Positions 31,317 to 39,783 of a DNA stretch of 64,000 nucleotides are shown one piece after another (position 1 is the first letter of the stretch; every line of letters begins with the position of its first letter). Under the pieces are notes generated by a model. It was not told the origin of the DNA. It saw only the letters and a list, made by a program, of their open reading frames with translations, and did no database searches. The translations under genes were made by a program, and so were the position numbers. Origin of the DNA: Bog-1198 sp963727045 (GTDB lineage Bacteria > Pseudomonadota > Gammaproteobacteria > Steroidobacterales > Steroidobacteraceae); assembly GCA_963727045.1 (NCBI GenBank), contig CAVSES010000001.1, positions 1,488,001-1,552,000 on the forward strand. Direction: 5' to 3'.

Positions 31317-32423
31317 ATGAGCATCTGGCCCGATAACCGCCTTCTCGATCTGTTCGGCCTCGAGGTTCCGATCATCCAGGCACCCATGGCGGGTCCTGGG
31401 ACCCCTGAGTTGGCGGCCGCGGTAAGCAACGCGGGGGGCCTGGGTTCGCTGCCCTGCGCGCAACTCAGCCTGGAGCAGACCCGCTCGGCGGTCGAGCAGA
31501 TCGGCCGCTCCACATCGAGGCCGTTCAATCTCAATTTCTTCTGTCACTCCCAGCCTGATATCGACGCCGTGCGCAGCTTGAATTGGCGTGCACGGCTGGC
31601 GCCGTATTACGTCGAGTTCGGGCTCGATCCTGAAGCACCCGTTCCGGCAGCCTCCCGCCGTCCTTTCGACGTCGATTTCTGCCGGTTGGTCGAGGACCAT
31701 CGGCCGAAGGTGGTCAGCTTTCATTTCGGGCTGCCGCGGCGCGAACTGCTGGAGCGCGTCAAGGCGGCAGGCTCGAAGGTGATCTCCTCGGCGACCACCG
31801 TGGCGGAAGCGCGGTGGCTGGAGGATCACGGCTGCGACGCGGTGATCGCAATGGGGTCCGAGGCCGGAGGTCACCGCGGCAGCTTTCTGGTGGACGACAT
31901 GTCGCGGCAGGTGGGAACGTTTGCGTTGGTGCCGCAGGTGGTCGACGCGGTGAAGGTGCCGGTCATCGCTGCCGGCGGGATCGCCGACGCCCGTGGAATC
32001 GTCGCGGCATTCGCGCTCGGCGCCGCCGCGGTGCAAATCGGCACCGCCTATCTTTTCTGTCCCGAGACGAATTTACCGGGAGTTCATCTCGAGGCCCTGA
32101 ACAGTGCGCGCGACGATGATACAGTGATCACGAATGTGTTCACGGGCAGGCCGGCGCGCGGCGTGATCAACCGCGTCATGCGCGAACTCGGACCGCTGTC
32201 ATACCTGACGCCGGAGTTTCCGCTTGCCGCTGCGGCACTGGCGCCGCTCAGGGCGAAATCCGAGGCCGCGGGCAGCGGCGATTTCACCAATCTGTGGTCG
32301 GGTCAGGCGGTGCGATTGGCACGGCGGTCGCTGCCGGCCGGGCAGCTGACGCGGATTCTCGCGCGCGAAGCGGCGGAGAAGCTCAAATCCATGCGCGCAT
32401 CGGCCGATGCCGATTCGACATAG
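31317..32423 (+). CDS. nitronate monooxygenase
   Basis: A 368-residue FMN-dependent TIM-barrel protein. Motifs are EVPIIQAPMAGPGTPELAAA at the N-terminus, the GSEAGGHRG loop with the family His, PVIAAGGIADARGIVAA and AAAVQIGTAYLFC (phosphate-binding part). It oxidises alkyl nitronates such as propionate-3-nitronate. ATG follows GGAG. A TATAGT hexamer lies near 31285, but no clear -35. Some relatives act on enoyl substrates, so the exact substrate is not certain. Confidence 0.9.
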   Translation: MSIWPDNRLLDLFGLEVPIIQAPMAGPGTPELAAAVSNAGGLGSLPCAQLSLEQTRSAVEQIGRSTSRPFNLNFFCHSQPDIDAVRSLNWRARLAPYYVEFGLDPEAPVPAASRRPFDVDFCRLVEDHRPKVVSFHFGLPRRELLERVKAAGSKVISSATTVAEARWLEDHGCDAVIAMGSEAGGHRGSFLVDDMSRQVGTFALVPQVVDAVKVPVIAAGGIADARGIVAAFALGAAAVQIGTAYLFCPETNLPGVHLEALNSARDDDTVITNVFTGRPARGVINRVMRELGPLSYLTPEFPLAAAALAPLRAKSEAAGSGDFTNLWSGQAVRLARRSLPAGQLTRILAREAAEKLKSMRASADADST

Positions 32424-32452
32424 TCGCCCCGCGCCGCCCAAGAACCTTTGGA

Positions 32453-33106
32453 TCAATGCTCGTCGGTGGATTTCGCTCCGCCCGACAGGCCGCGGCAACC
32501 CACGCCTTCGCCGCACACCTGGTTGACCGGACACACCACCGGCGCGCCCTTGACGCATCCTCGCGCATCAGCACCCGGCGAACGGGGTGAGCAGCGCTCC
32601 ACCCCATTGCAGGTCTTTCGATCATCGCAGTCCGCGTCGCTTTTGCACGCCAGGGCCGCCTGCTCGCGGTCCATGCTCGCGAGTTCGCCCTGCCGCGGAA
32701 TGACACCCGACAGCGTGGCATTGAGCAGCAGCTCGGGCGACCCCTTCGCAGACGGCAGTTCCACGTCGGCGGCTACAATCTCCAATTCGGGTGCCACGGG
32801 ACTCGCGCTTCGATAGTAAAGGCTGAAGCGCACCACATTGCGGGGGTCCAGGGCGTCGCTCAACTTCACGGGAATCACGTGGGTGGAGTCGCGGGGCCAC
32901 GCCTCGCCATGCACCAAGGGCAGCCGTCTGACGCTCTTGCCGGCCTCGTAAATCCGCAGTTCAAGCGAGCTGCCGGCGGTCAGTTCCGCGGCGCCTGTGA
33001 CGACGCGGACCTCTAGGTGATTGACGGGAACGGCCCCCGAGCTCGCGGCGGTCAATCCCCAAATCAACATGCTCGCCCACACTGAAGTTGGCAGGTGAAA
33101 TTTCAC
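32453..33106 (-). CDS. secreted Cys-rich protein of unknown function
   Basis: A 217-residue product from a GTG at 33106, chosen because GGAGG stands just before it and the first 28 residues then form a signal peptide. The middle part is a beta-rich domain. The C-terminal 50 residues hold eight Cys in a pattern beginning CKSDADCDDRKTCNGVERC and ending NQVCGEGVGC. This D-x-D-C-D-D...C-N-G-x-E-x-C motif is common in secreted proteins of Myxococcales and is unusual for the gene setting here. It is presumably stabilised by disulfides outside the cytoplasm. No enzymatic motif is seen. Confidence 0.75.
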   Translation of the reverse strand: MKFHLPTSVWASMLIWGLTAASSGAVPVNHLEVRVVTGAAELTAGSSLELRIYEAGKSVRRLPLVHGEAWPRDSTHVIPVKLSDALDPRNVVRFSLYYRSASPVAPELEIVAADVELPSAKGSPELLLNATLSGVIPRQGELASMDREQAALACKSDADCDDRKTCNGVERCSPRSPGADARGCVKGAPVVCPVNQVCGEGVGCRGLSGGAKSTDEH

Positions 33107-33253
33107 GGCACCTCCTCCCGGTAATGTGATCTTCTCTCCGCGCATCATAGCCGATACGCCGCGCGCACGGCCTTGGCGGCGCACACCGTCGCCAAATGCC
33201 GACTGGCGCCGCGGGGAGGCCGTCAGGACGCGCCCGGCACACGGAATTTGAGC

Positions 33254-34579
33254 TCAATCGCCCTGTTTGTAGATCCTGCCCTCCTTCATCACGAAGCGAA
33301 CGTGCTCGAGCTCGCGGATATCGGCCATCGGATCGCCGCCCACGGCGATGATATCGGCCGACTTGCCGGCGGCGATGGTTCCGAACAGCTCCGGGTGCCC
33401 GATGAGATCCGCGGCATTCACCGTGGCCGATTGAATCGCCTGCATGGGCGTCATCCCGTATTTCACCATGAAGGCGAATTGTTTCGCGTTGATTCCGTGC
33501 GGGCACACGCCGGCGTCGGTGCCGAAGGTCATTTTCACGCCGGCCCGGACCGCCTTGGTGAAATTGCGCCGCTGCGCCTCCCCCAGATCGCGATCGTGCT
33601 GCAAGAAGTCCGCCGGCGTACCAGGAGCCGCCTGAATGCACTCCTCGTCGTAGATGTCCATGTCGAGATACGTGCCGTGCTGCTTGGCAAGCGCGATCCC
33701 CTCATCGTCGATGAGCGTGGCGTGCTCGATCGATGCCACGCCCGCTCGGATCGCATTCTTGATGCCCTCCGCGGCATGCGCATGCGCCTCGACGCGCAGG
33801 CCGAAATTTCCCGCCTCCTCGACCGCCGCACGCAGCTCTTCGGGCGTGAACTCGATCGATTTGGGATTGCTGCCATGAGTGAGCACCGCGCCGGTCGAAA
33901 GCACCTTGATATGATCGGCGCCGCGGTGCGCAAGCTCGCGAATCTTCTGCCGCACCTCCCACGGTCCGTTCGCCTCTCCGTAGCGCAAATCCAAGGGCAG
34001 CTGGATGTCGGGCGGCAGGCCGGTCATGGCGCCCGCGCCCTCGCTGATGGTGATGTAGGCGCCCGCCACATACATGCGTGGACCGATGATGATGCCGCGC
34101 GCGATGGCGTCGCGCATCGCCACATCGTTGAACGCCCTGTAGACGCCGACGTCGCGCACCGTCGTGAATCCCGCCAGCAGTGTGACGCTTGCATTGGGAA
34201 TGGCCAGATACGCGGTTTCCACCGCGCTTCTCTGCAGGACGTTGAGGGGCTCTGCGTCGGCGAGATCCGCGAGGTGCGTGTGGCAATCGACCAGCCCGGG
34301 CAGCACCGTCATATTCGACAGGTCGATGATCCTGGCGTCGGGCGGTATCTTCAGGCCCGGCCCGACCGCTTCGATCTTGGTTCCGCGAACGAGGACGATC
34401 TGGTTCGCGAGGACGCGGCCCGCCTCGACGTCGATGAATTTTCCGGCACGAATGGCGGTCACCGCAGCGGGCGGCGGCGATGGCGGCACCGCACCGGCGG
34501 CGGCATTCTCCGGTCCGGCGCAGCAGATCGGAGGCAGGAGGGAGAGGCTTAGCATCCAAGGGAGAATTTTATTGTCCAC
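33254..34579 (-). CDS. secreted metal-dependent amidohydrolase (imidazolonepropionase-like)
   Basis: A 441-residue protein starting with GTG at 34579 after AAAGGAAA; this choice gives a signal sequence (MLSLSLLPPICCAGPEN). Amidohydrolase motifs: LPGLVDCHTHLAD (metal His pair), GFTTVRDVG, DHIKVLSTGAV with the carboxylated Lys, VEAHAHAAEGI, ASIEHATLID and FGTDAGVCPHG. This set is typical of the Xaa-Pro dipeptidase/imidazolonepropionase-like secreted hydrolases. The substrate may be a peptide or an N-acyl amino acid. It is followed by the Cys-rich gene 147 bp away and preceded by aguA with 70 bp between. Confidence 0.88.
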   Translation of the reverse strand: MDNKILPWMLSLSLLPPICCAGPENAAAGAVPPSPPPAAVTAIRAGKFIDVEAGRVLANQIVLVRGTKIEAVGPGLKIPPDARIIDLSNMTVLPGLVDCHTHLADLADAEPLNVLQRSAVETAYLAIPNASVTLLAGFTTVRDVGVYRAFNDVAMRDAIARGIIIGPRMYVAGAYITISEGAGAMTGLPPDIQLPLDLRYGEANGPWEVRQKIRELAHRGADHIKVLSTGAVLTHGSNPKSIEFTPEELRAAVEEAGNFGLRVEAHAHAAEGIKNAIRAGVASIEHATLIDDEGIALAKQHGTYLDMDIYDEECIQAAPGTPADFLQHDRDLGEAQRRNFTKAVRAGVKMTFGTDAGVCPHGINAKQFAFMVKYGMTPMQAIQSATVNAADLIGHPELFGTIAAGKSADIIAVGGDPMADIRELEHVRFVMKEGRIYKQGD

Positions 34580-34649
34580 GAATTTCCTTTCGCCGGGTTG
34601 ACGCGTCCGGCCGCTCGTCACGGCAGGAATGATACTGTTTTTCGATCGT

Positions 34650-35675
34650 TCAAGTATCGCGCGCACGCGGCTCCTGTTGGGTGATGCAGTGGATCCCCCC
34701 GCCGCCACGGAACAAATCCTTGAGTTCGAGTGCCACCACGCGGCGCTGTGGATACGCACGCCGCAGCGTGTCGACGACCGCAGCGTCCTCGGGGATCCCG
34801 TACGCGGGCGCGATGACCGCGCCGTTCGCCAGATAGAAGTTGACGTACGAACGGCAGTAGATGTCCTCCCCGGCGGGCACCGCCGTCCGCGGCGCCTCGG
34901 CAATCGGCACCAACTCGAAGCGCCGCCCCCGCGCATCGGTCTGCGACTCGAGCACTCTGCGATTCTCGGCCATGATGGAGAACCTGACGTCCTCGGGATC
35001 GGCCACTTCCTCGAACAGAACCGCGCCCGGCCGGATGAATGCGAGGTAGCCATCGACGTGTCCGTCCGTCGCATTGTCGGTCGGATCGCCGGGCAGCCAG
35101 ATGATTTTCCGCACGCCCAGCATGGCGCGCAATTCGGCATCGGCGTCCGCCTTGGTCAATCCGGGGTTGCGGTTGGGATTGAGCACGCACGATTCAGCGG
35201 TGATCAGAGTGCCTTCGCCGTCCGACAAGAATCCGCCTCCCTCGACCACGAGGTCCGATCGGAAGGCGGGTGCCGAGGCGAGGTCTGCGACCCGGGCACC
35301 GATCTGCGCATCCTTGTCGAAAGGACGGCATTTGGCGCCCCACGCATTGAAGGTGAACACCGACGCGGCCCGTGTCCCCGCCGCATCCAGAACAAATGTG
35401 GGCCCGGAGTCGCGCAGCCATGAATCGTCCATCGCAACGGCGGCCACGCGAACCGTCGCTCCGCACCGCGACGAGGCGTCGGCCGCATGTTCGGGATCGG
35501 CGAGCATGGTCAGCGGCTCGAAGCGGGAGATCGCCTGCGCCACTTTCGCGTAGTCGTCGCGGGCCGCTTCGATATGTCCGTGCCAGATCGATTCCCGCTT
35601 CGGCCAGCCCATCCAGCACCCGGAGTGCGGCGCCCACTCGGCCGGCATTGTGAATCCTAATTCCGCAGGCTTCAT
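34650..35675 (-). CDS. aguA: agmatine deiminase
   Basis: A 341-residue guanidino-modifying enzyme. PAEWAPHSGCWMGWPKRESIW is the family start. The catalytic residues lie in the middle (DSWLRDSGPTF, DGHVDGYLAF with catalytic His) and at the end, where Cys330 in GGGGIHCITQQEP is the nucleophile. It turns agmatine to N-carbamoylputrescine and ammonia. The usual partner aguB is not in the window. It is divergent from the GST gene. Confidence 0.94.
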   Translation of the reverse strand: MKPAELGFTMPAEWAPHSGCWMGWPKRESIWHGHIEAARDDYAKVAQAISRFEPLTMLADPEHAADASSRCGATVRVAAVAMDDSWLRDSGPTFVLDAAGTRAASVFTFNAWGAKCRPFDKDAQIGARVADLASAPAFRSDLVVEGGGFLSDGEGTLITAESCVLNPNRNPGLTKADADAELRAMLGVRKIIWLPGDPTDNATDGHVDGYLAFIRPGAVLFEEVADPEDVRFSIMAENRRVLESQTDARGRRFELVPIAEAPRTAVPAGEDIYCRSYVNFYLANGAVIAPAYGIPEDAAVVDTLRRAYPQRRVVALELKDLFRGGGGIHCITQQEPRARDT

Positions 35676-35795
35676 CTCTTCACCTCAAGTGCGCGACGGA
35701 CCCACCATAGCCCAATCGCAGGAGGTTTGTCGCCGCCCGCGATTGCCCGGATGATTTTCGCTACCATAGGGCACTTTGCCGCCGCCGGGTTCAAA

Positions 35796-36503
35796 ATGAG
35801 CGATCTTTCCGCATTCCCCGTCACCCAGAAATGGCCGGCACTCCACCCCGATCGGCTGCAGCTTTATTCGCTGCCGACGCCGAATGGAGTGAAGGTCTCG
35901 ATCATGCTCGAGGAAACCGGCCTGCCCTACGAGCCGCATCTCGTGAGCTTCGAAATCCGCGATCAATCAACGCCGGAGTTCATGTCGCTCAACCCCAACG
36001 GCAAAATCCCCGCGATTCTCGATCCCGATGGACCCGGTGGCAAGCCGCTGCCGCTGTTCGAGTCAGGCGCAATCTTGATCTATCTTGCAGAGAAAACCGG
36101 GCGGCTCGTGCCGCAGGACCCGGCCGCCCGATACCAGACCATTCAATGGTTGATGTTTCAAATGAGCGGGATCGGCCCCATGTTCGGCCAGGTCGGCTTT
36201 TTCAACAAGTTCGCCGGAAAGGAGTACGAAGACAAGCGCCCGCGCGACCGGTACGTCGCGGAATCGAAACGTCTCCTCGGCGTCCTGAACCGGCGGCTTG
36301 CGGATCGCACGTGGATCATGGGCGAGAGTTTCACGATCGCCGACGTGGCCACCTTCCCCTGGATCAACAACCTGATCGGCTTCTACGAGGCCGCCGACCT
36401 CGTGGGTATCTCGGAATTTACGCACGTCTCGCGCGCGCTGCGTTCGTTCATGGCGCGTCCGGCCGTGGTCCGGGGCCTCGACATACCCTCGCGGGTCAGG
36501 TAA
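35796..36503 (+). CDS. glutathione S-transferase family protein (YghU/Ure2p-like)
   Basis: A 235-residue protein. The thioredoxin-like N-terminal domain has LYSLPTPNGVKVSIMLEE and NPNGKIPAILDPDGP, as in the Nu-class/Ure2-like GSTs with Asn replacing a catalytic Tyr/Ser, then LFESGAILIYLAEK. The C-terminal helical domain has FTIADVATFPW. The start at 35796 lacks a good Shine-Dalgarno; an earlier in-frame start at 35727 is possible. The last 8 bp overlap the convergent murJ gene. Confidence 0.88.
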   Translation: MSDLSAFPVTQKWPALHPDRLQLYSLPTPNGVKVSIMLEETGLPYEPHLVSFEIRDQSTPEFMSLNPNGKIPAILDPDGPGGKPLPLFESGAILIYLAEKTGRLVPQDPAARYQTIQWLMFQMSGIGPMFGQVGFFNKFAGKEYEDKRPRDRYVAESKRLLGVLNRRLADRTWIMGESFTIADVATFPWINNLIGFYEAADLVGISEFTHVSRALRSFMARPAVVRGLDIPSRVR

Positions 36504-38125
36504 CCCGCCGCAGTCGGCGTTTGATCGCGGCCTGCAACTCCTTGAGCTCCTCGACATTGAGCGCGGCCCCGCAGCCGGCAAACACGAGCGCCGCCACGAC
36601 GACCGTCGCGAGGAGCGCCGCGAGTTTGCTCACGAAGCGCTGCGAGGCCCAATCCGCCAGCAGCCAGTGCGACGATGCGGCGCAAACCGCCACCAGGGCG
36701 AGCGCGGCGACGGCCACCTTTCCGAGCATCACCAGCATCCGGCGCGATTCGAGCCCCTGCAGATGCCGGCGCATCAGCGCGTACAACAGCAGGAAATTGA
36801 TGGTCGCAATGCACCCCGTGGAAAACGCGAGTCCACGGTATCCCCACCCGAGACGGAACGTGAATATCCAATTGAACAGAAGGTTGAGCCCGACCGCCGC
36901 AAAGCTCACGATCATCGGGGTCTTGCGCCGGTCGAGCGCGTAAAAGGCGTTCACCAGAACCTTGAGCGCGGCGTATCCGGCCAGGCCGATCGCATAGAAT
37001 CGCAGCGCACCCGCGGCCTGTGCCGCCTGGAATGCGTTGAATCTACCGTGCTGATAGAGCACCGAAATGATCGGTTCGGCGAGCATGATGAGTCCGGCCG
37101 TGGAGGGAATGGTGAGGAGCAAGGCGAGACGCATGGCACGCGCAAGCTGGGCGCGAAACGCGCCCATCTGACCGGCCACCACCAACCGCGACAGCAGCGG
37201 CAACGTCACGGTGCCGAGCGCGACCCCGAACAGGCCGAGCGGCAGCTGCATCAACCGGAACGCGATCGACAACCAGAATATGGGCCCGTCGCCGAGCGTC
37301 GAGGCGAACATCGAATTGACCAGGACGTTGAACTGTGTGGTGCTGGCGGCGATCACCGAAGGCCCCATCAGCAACAGGATCGCCTTCACGCCGGCGTCGC
37401 GCCACTTGAAATCCGGCCGGAAGCGGTACCCGAGACGCGCCAGTGACGGCAGCTGCACGGCGAGCTGCAGTGCACCGCCGAGCACCGTGGCGGCGGCCAA
37501 ACCGAGAAGCGCGCGCGGTCCGAAGTTGCGGATCGATCCAGAATCCGAAGGACACCCCTCCGACGATCGATCCGATGTTGAAGAAGCTCGAGGCCATGGC
37601 CGGCATGCCGAAGACGCTCTTGGAATTGAGCATCCCCATGATCAGCGCGGCGAGCGAGACCAGGAGAATGAATGGAAACATGATGCGGGTCAGCTGCGCC
37701 GTCAGGGCCGCTTTCTCGGGTCCGAAGCCGGGAGCCAAGGCCGCCACCAGTTGGGGCGAAAAAATCATCCCCGCGATGCACAGAACGCCGAGGACGACGG
37801 CCGTCAGCGTCGCCGTCTTGTTGGCAAGCCGCCATGCAGCGTCATCGCCGCCGCGTGCAATTGTTTTGCTGAACGTCGTGACGAATGCAGTCGACAGCGC
37901 GCCTTCGGCAAACAGGTCGCGAAGCAGATTCGGGATGCGGAACGCGGCCGTGAACGCGTCCATCGCGCCGCCGCCGCCGAACAAGGCGGCAAAGATCTGC
38001 TCGCGGGCAAGGCCGAGCAGCCTGCTGCACATCACCGCAATTCCGATGATGCCCGCGGCCTTGGTATTCAGCTTCTCTGTCTGGTCATCCGGAGAGTTGG
38101 GCGCAGGGGATGACGTATAATTCAT
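36496..38125 (-). pseudogene. murJ: murJ (lipid II flippase), one frameshift
   Basis: The N-terminal half (from MNYTSSPAPN at 38125) contains SRLLGLAREQIFAALFG, MDAFTAAFRIPNLLRDLFAEGALSTAFV, all typical MurJ. After FGFWIDPQ near 37525 the reading continues in another frame with FGPRALLGLAAATVLGGALQ, and then runs to 36496 in that frame. One extra C in CAACTTCGG would explain the shift. All 14 helices are otherwise present. MurJ moves lipid II across the inner membrane and is essential in most bacteria, so a sequencing error or a second copy elsewhere are the likely explanations. Confidence 0.85.
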
Positions 38126-38153
38126 GAAGGCGAAGCTTACCTAACACCGCTCC

Positions 38154-39437
38154 TCACGTGGTGGCGATCATCGCGACCACCGTTACCGCCATGACCGCCG
38201 TGGCGCTCCACCCCAGCCTGCGCAACCGCGGCCGGACCACGAATTTCCCCATGATGTCCTCGCGAGTCGCCAGCAGCATCATGATCGCCATGATGGGGAC
38301 CGCAATGACGCCGTTGATCTCCGCGCTCCAGAGGAGCGCCCGCATCGGATCCAAGTGAGTGAAGTTCAAGGCCACGCCGCCCGCCGTCGCAATGGCGATA
38401 ATGCCGTAGAACTCCAGGGCTTCATGCAGCTTCATGTCCATTCCCGACTTCCAGTCGAAGCTCTCGGACACCGCGTAGGCGGCCGATCCCGCAAGTACCG
38501 GCACGGCGAGCATTCCGGTGCCTATGATCCCCAGGCTGAACAGCAAAAAGGTCGCCTGTCCGCCAATGGGGCGCAGCGCCTCGGCGGCCTGGGCCGACGT
38601 TTGAATGTCGCCGATGCCCGCCAGGTGCAAGGTGGCCGCCGTGCTCAAAATGATGAAGAACGCGATCAGGTTGGAGAACCCCATGCCCACATAGGTATCC
38701 CAGCGTATCCGGCGCAGATGACGGCGCGCCACTTCCTCTGCGTGCGGCAGCAGGGAGCCGCCGCCATTGCGTGCGGTGACGGCCCGCAAATCCTCCATCT
38801 CCTGGGCGGCCTGCCAGAAGAAGAGATACGGGCTGATCGTCGTGCCGAAGACGGCCACGATCATCGTGATGGTGTTGTGGTCCAGGACGAGCCGCGGCAC
38901 GACCATGCCGGATATCACGGCACTCCACTGGACGTGGACGGTGAATATCACCGCCACATAGGACAGCAGCGCGAGGGTGAGCCACTTCAAGTAGCGGACA
39001 TACTGCGTGTACGGCAGAAAGACCTGCAAAACCAGGCACAGCACGCCGAATCCCACGGAATACAGATGCGCAGAGCCGCCGGCAAGCAAACGCAGCGCCT
39101 CCCCCATGGCCGCAATGTCCGCGGCGATGTTGATCGTATTGGCGACCAAGAGAAGCCCCACGATGCCGTACAGCACCGGGCGCGGGAACACCGACTTCAC
39201 GTTCGCCGCCAAACCGCGCCCGGTGATGCAGCCGAGGCGGGCACTGACCATCTGGATCCCGACCATCAGTGGATAGGTGAATAGAACGGTCCACAGCATG
39301 CTGTAACCGAACTGGGCGCCGGCCTGGGAGTAGGTCGCGATGCCGCTGGGATCATCGTCCGCGGCGCCCGTGATGAGGCCCGGGCCCAGTTGCCTGACCC
39401 GCGGATCCTGCGTGATGCTCTTGAGCAGCTTGACCAT
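38154..39437 (-). CDS. Nramp-related divalent cation transporter, non-canonical
   Basis: A 427-residue, 11-helix protein with the LeuT-like Nramp fold. The ATG at 39437 follows GGAG, and longer readings are not supported. Helix 1 reads GLITGAADDDPSGIATYSQA: the usual Asp-Pro-Gly-Asn is Asp29-Pro-Ser-Gly. Helix 6 reads FGTTISPYLFFWQAAQ in place of the Met-Pro-His motif. Both changed positions coordinate Mn/Fe in classic Nramp, so another ion such as Mg2+ or a weakly selective site is possible. Sequences of this type are often annotated only as Nramp family. Confidence 0.85.
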   Translation of the reverse strand: MVKLLKSITQDPRVRQLGPGLITGAADDDPSGIATYSQAGAQFGYSMLWTVLFTYPLMVGIQMVSARLGCITGRGLAANVKSVFPRPVLYGIVGLLLVANTINIAADIAAMGEALRLLAGGSAHLYSVGFGVLCLVLQVFLPYTQYVRYLKWLTLALLSYVAVIFTVHVQWSAVISGMVVPRLVLDHNTITMIVAVFGTTISPYLFFWQAAQEMEDLRAVTARNGGGSLLPHAEEVARRHLRRIRWDTYVGMGFSNLIAFFIILSTAATLHLAGIGDIQTSAQAAEALRPIGGQATFLLFSLGIIGTGMLAVPVLAGSAAYAVSESFDWKSGMDMKLHEALEFYGIIAIATAGGVALNFTHLDPMRALLWSAEINGVIAVPIMAIMMLLATREDIMGKFVVRPRLRRLGWSATAVMAVTVVAMIATT

Positions 39438-39783
39438 CGCCCGTACTCCGCCATGCGCTGGAGTCCCTGCGGAAGCAGAAGTGGAAATCAGAGGATCAAG
39501 GATCGGCGCGAACCGAAAATCGTTCGAGCCATTCGCGCCATTCCGCATTCGGCGGACGGCGCTTCGAAGGAAAGGACCTAAGGCGTCATCGAGCCAAAGC
39601 GGGCGCCGCTCATGCGGCACGGACCACCAATTGCACAACTACTCACAAGGACGACCTGTGTCACCAAAACTTCGGGGACGATAGACCGGCGCCGCCGACG
39701 TGTAAAGCGATAAAGGGAGGAAAGAAACGCGCCCGCGGGATCGAGCGCGTTTCTTTGAGCGGGCTCGCCGGGCAACGGCGCCG
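39438..39783. other. 346-bp intergenic region between the EF-G and Nramp-like genes
   Basis: Both flanking genes are on the minus strand. It contains the EF-G terminator at 39721-39756. The rest must hold the promoter of the Nramp-like gene, but I see no clear -35/-10 pair, no small ORF with a ribosome-binding site and no recognisable riboswitch. Confidence 0.5.
39721..39756 (-). terminator. strong hairpin terminator of the EF-G gene
   Basis: AAAGAAACGCGC (39721-39732) and GCGCGTTTCTTT (39745-39756) form a perfect 12-bp stem with a 12-base loop, 28 bp after the EF-G stop codon. On the minus strand the stem ends in TTTCTTT and is followed by CCTCCCTTTA, giving a moderately T-rich tail. Its A/T-rich ends mean it could stop transcription in either direction. 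Confidence 0.8.
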
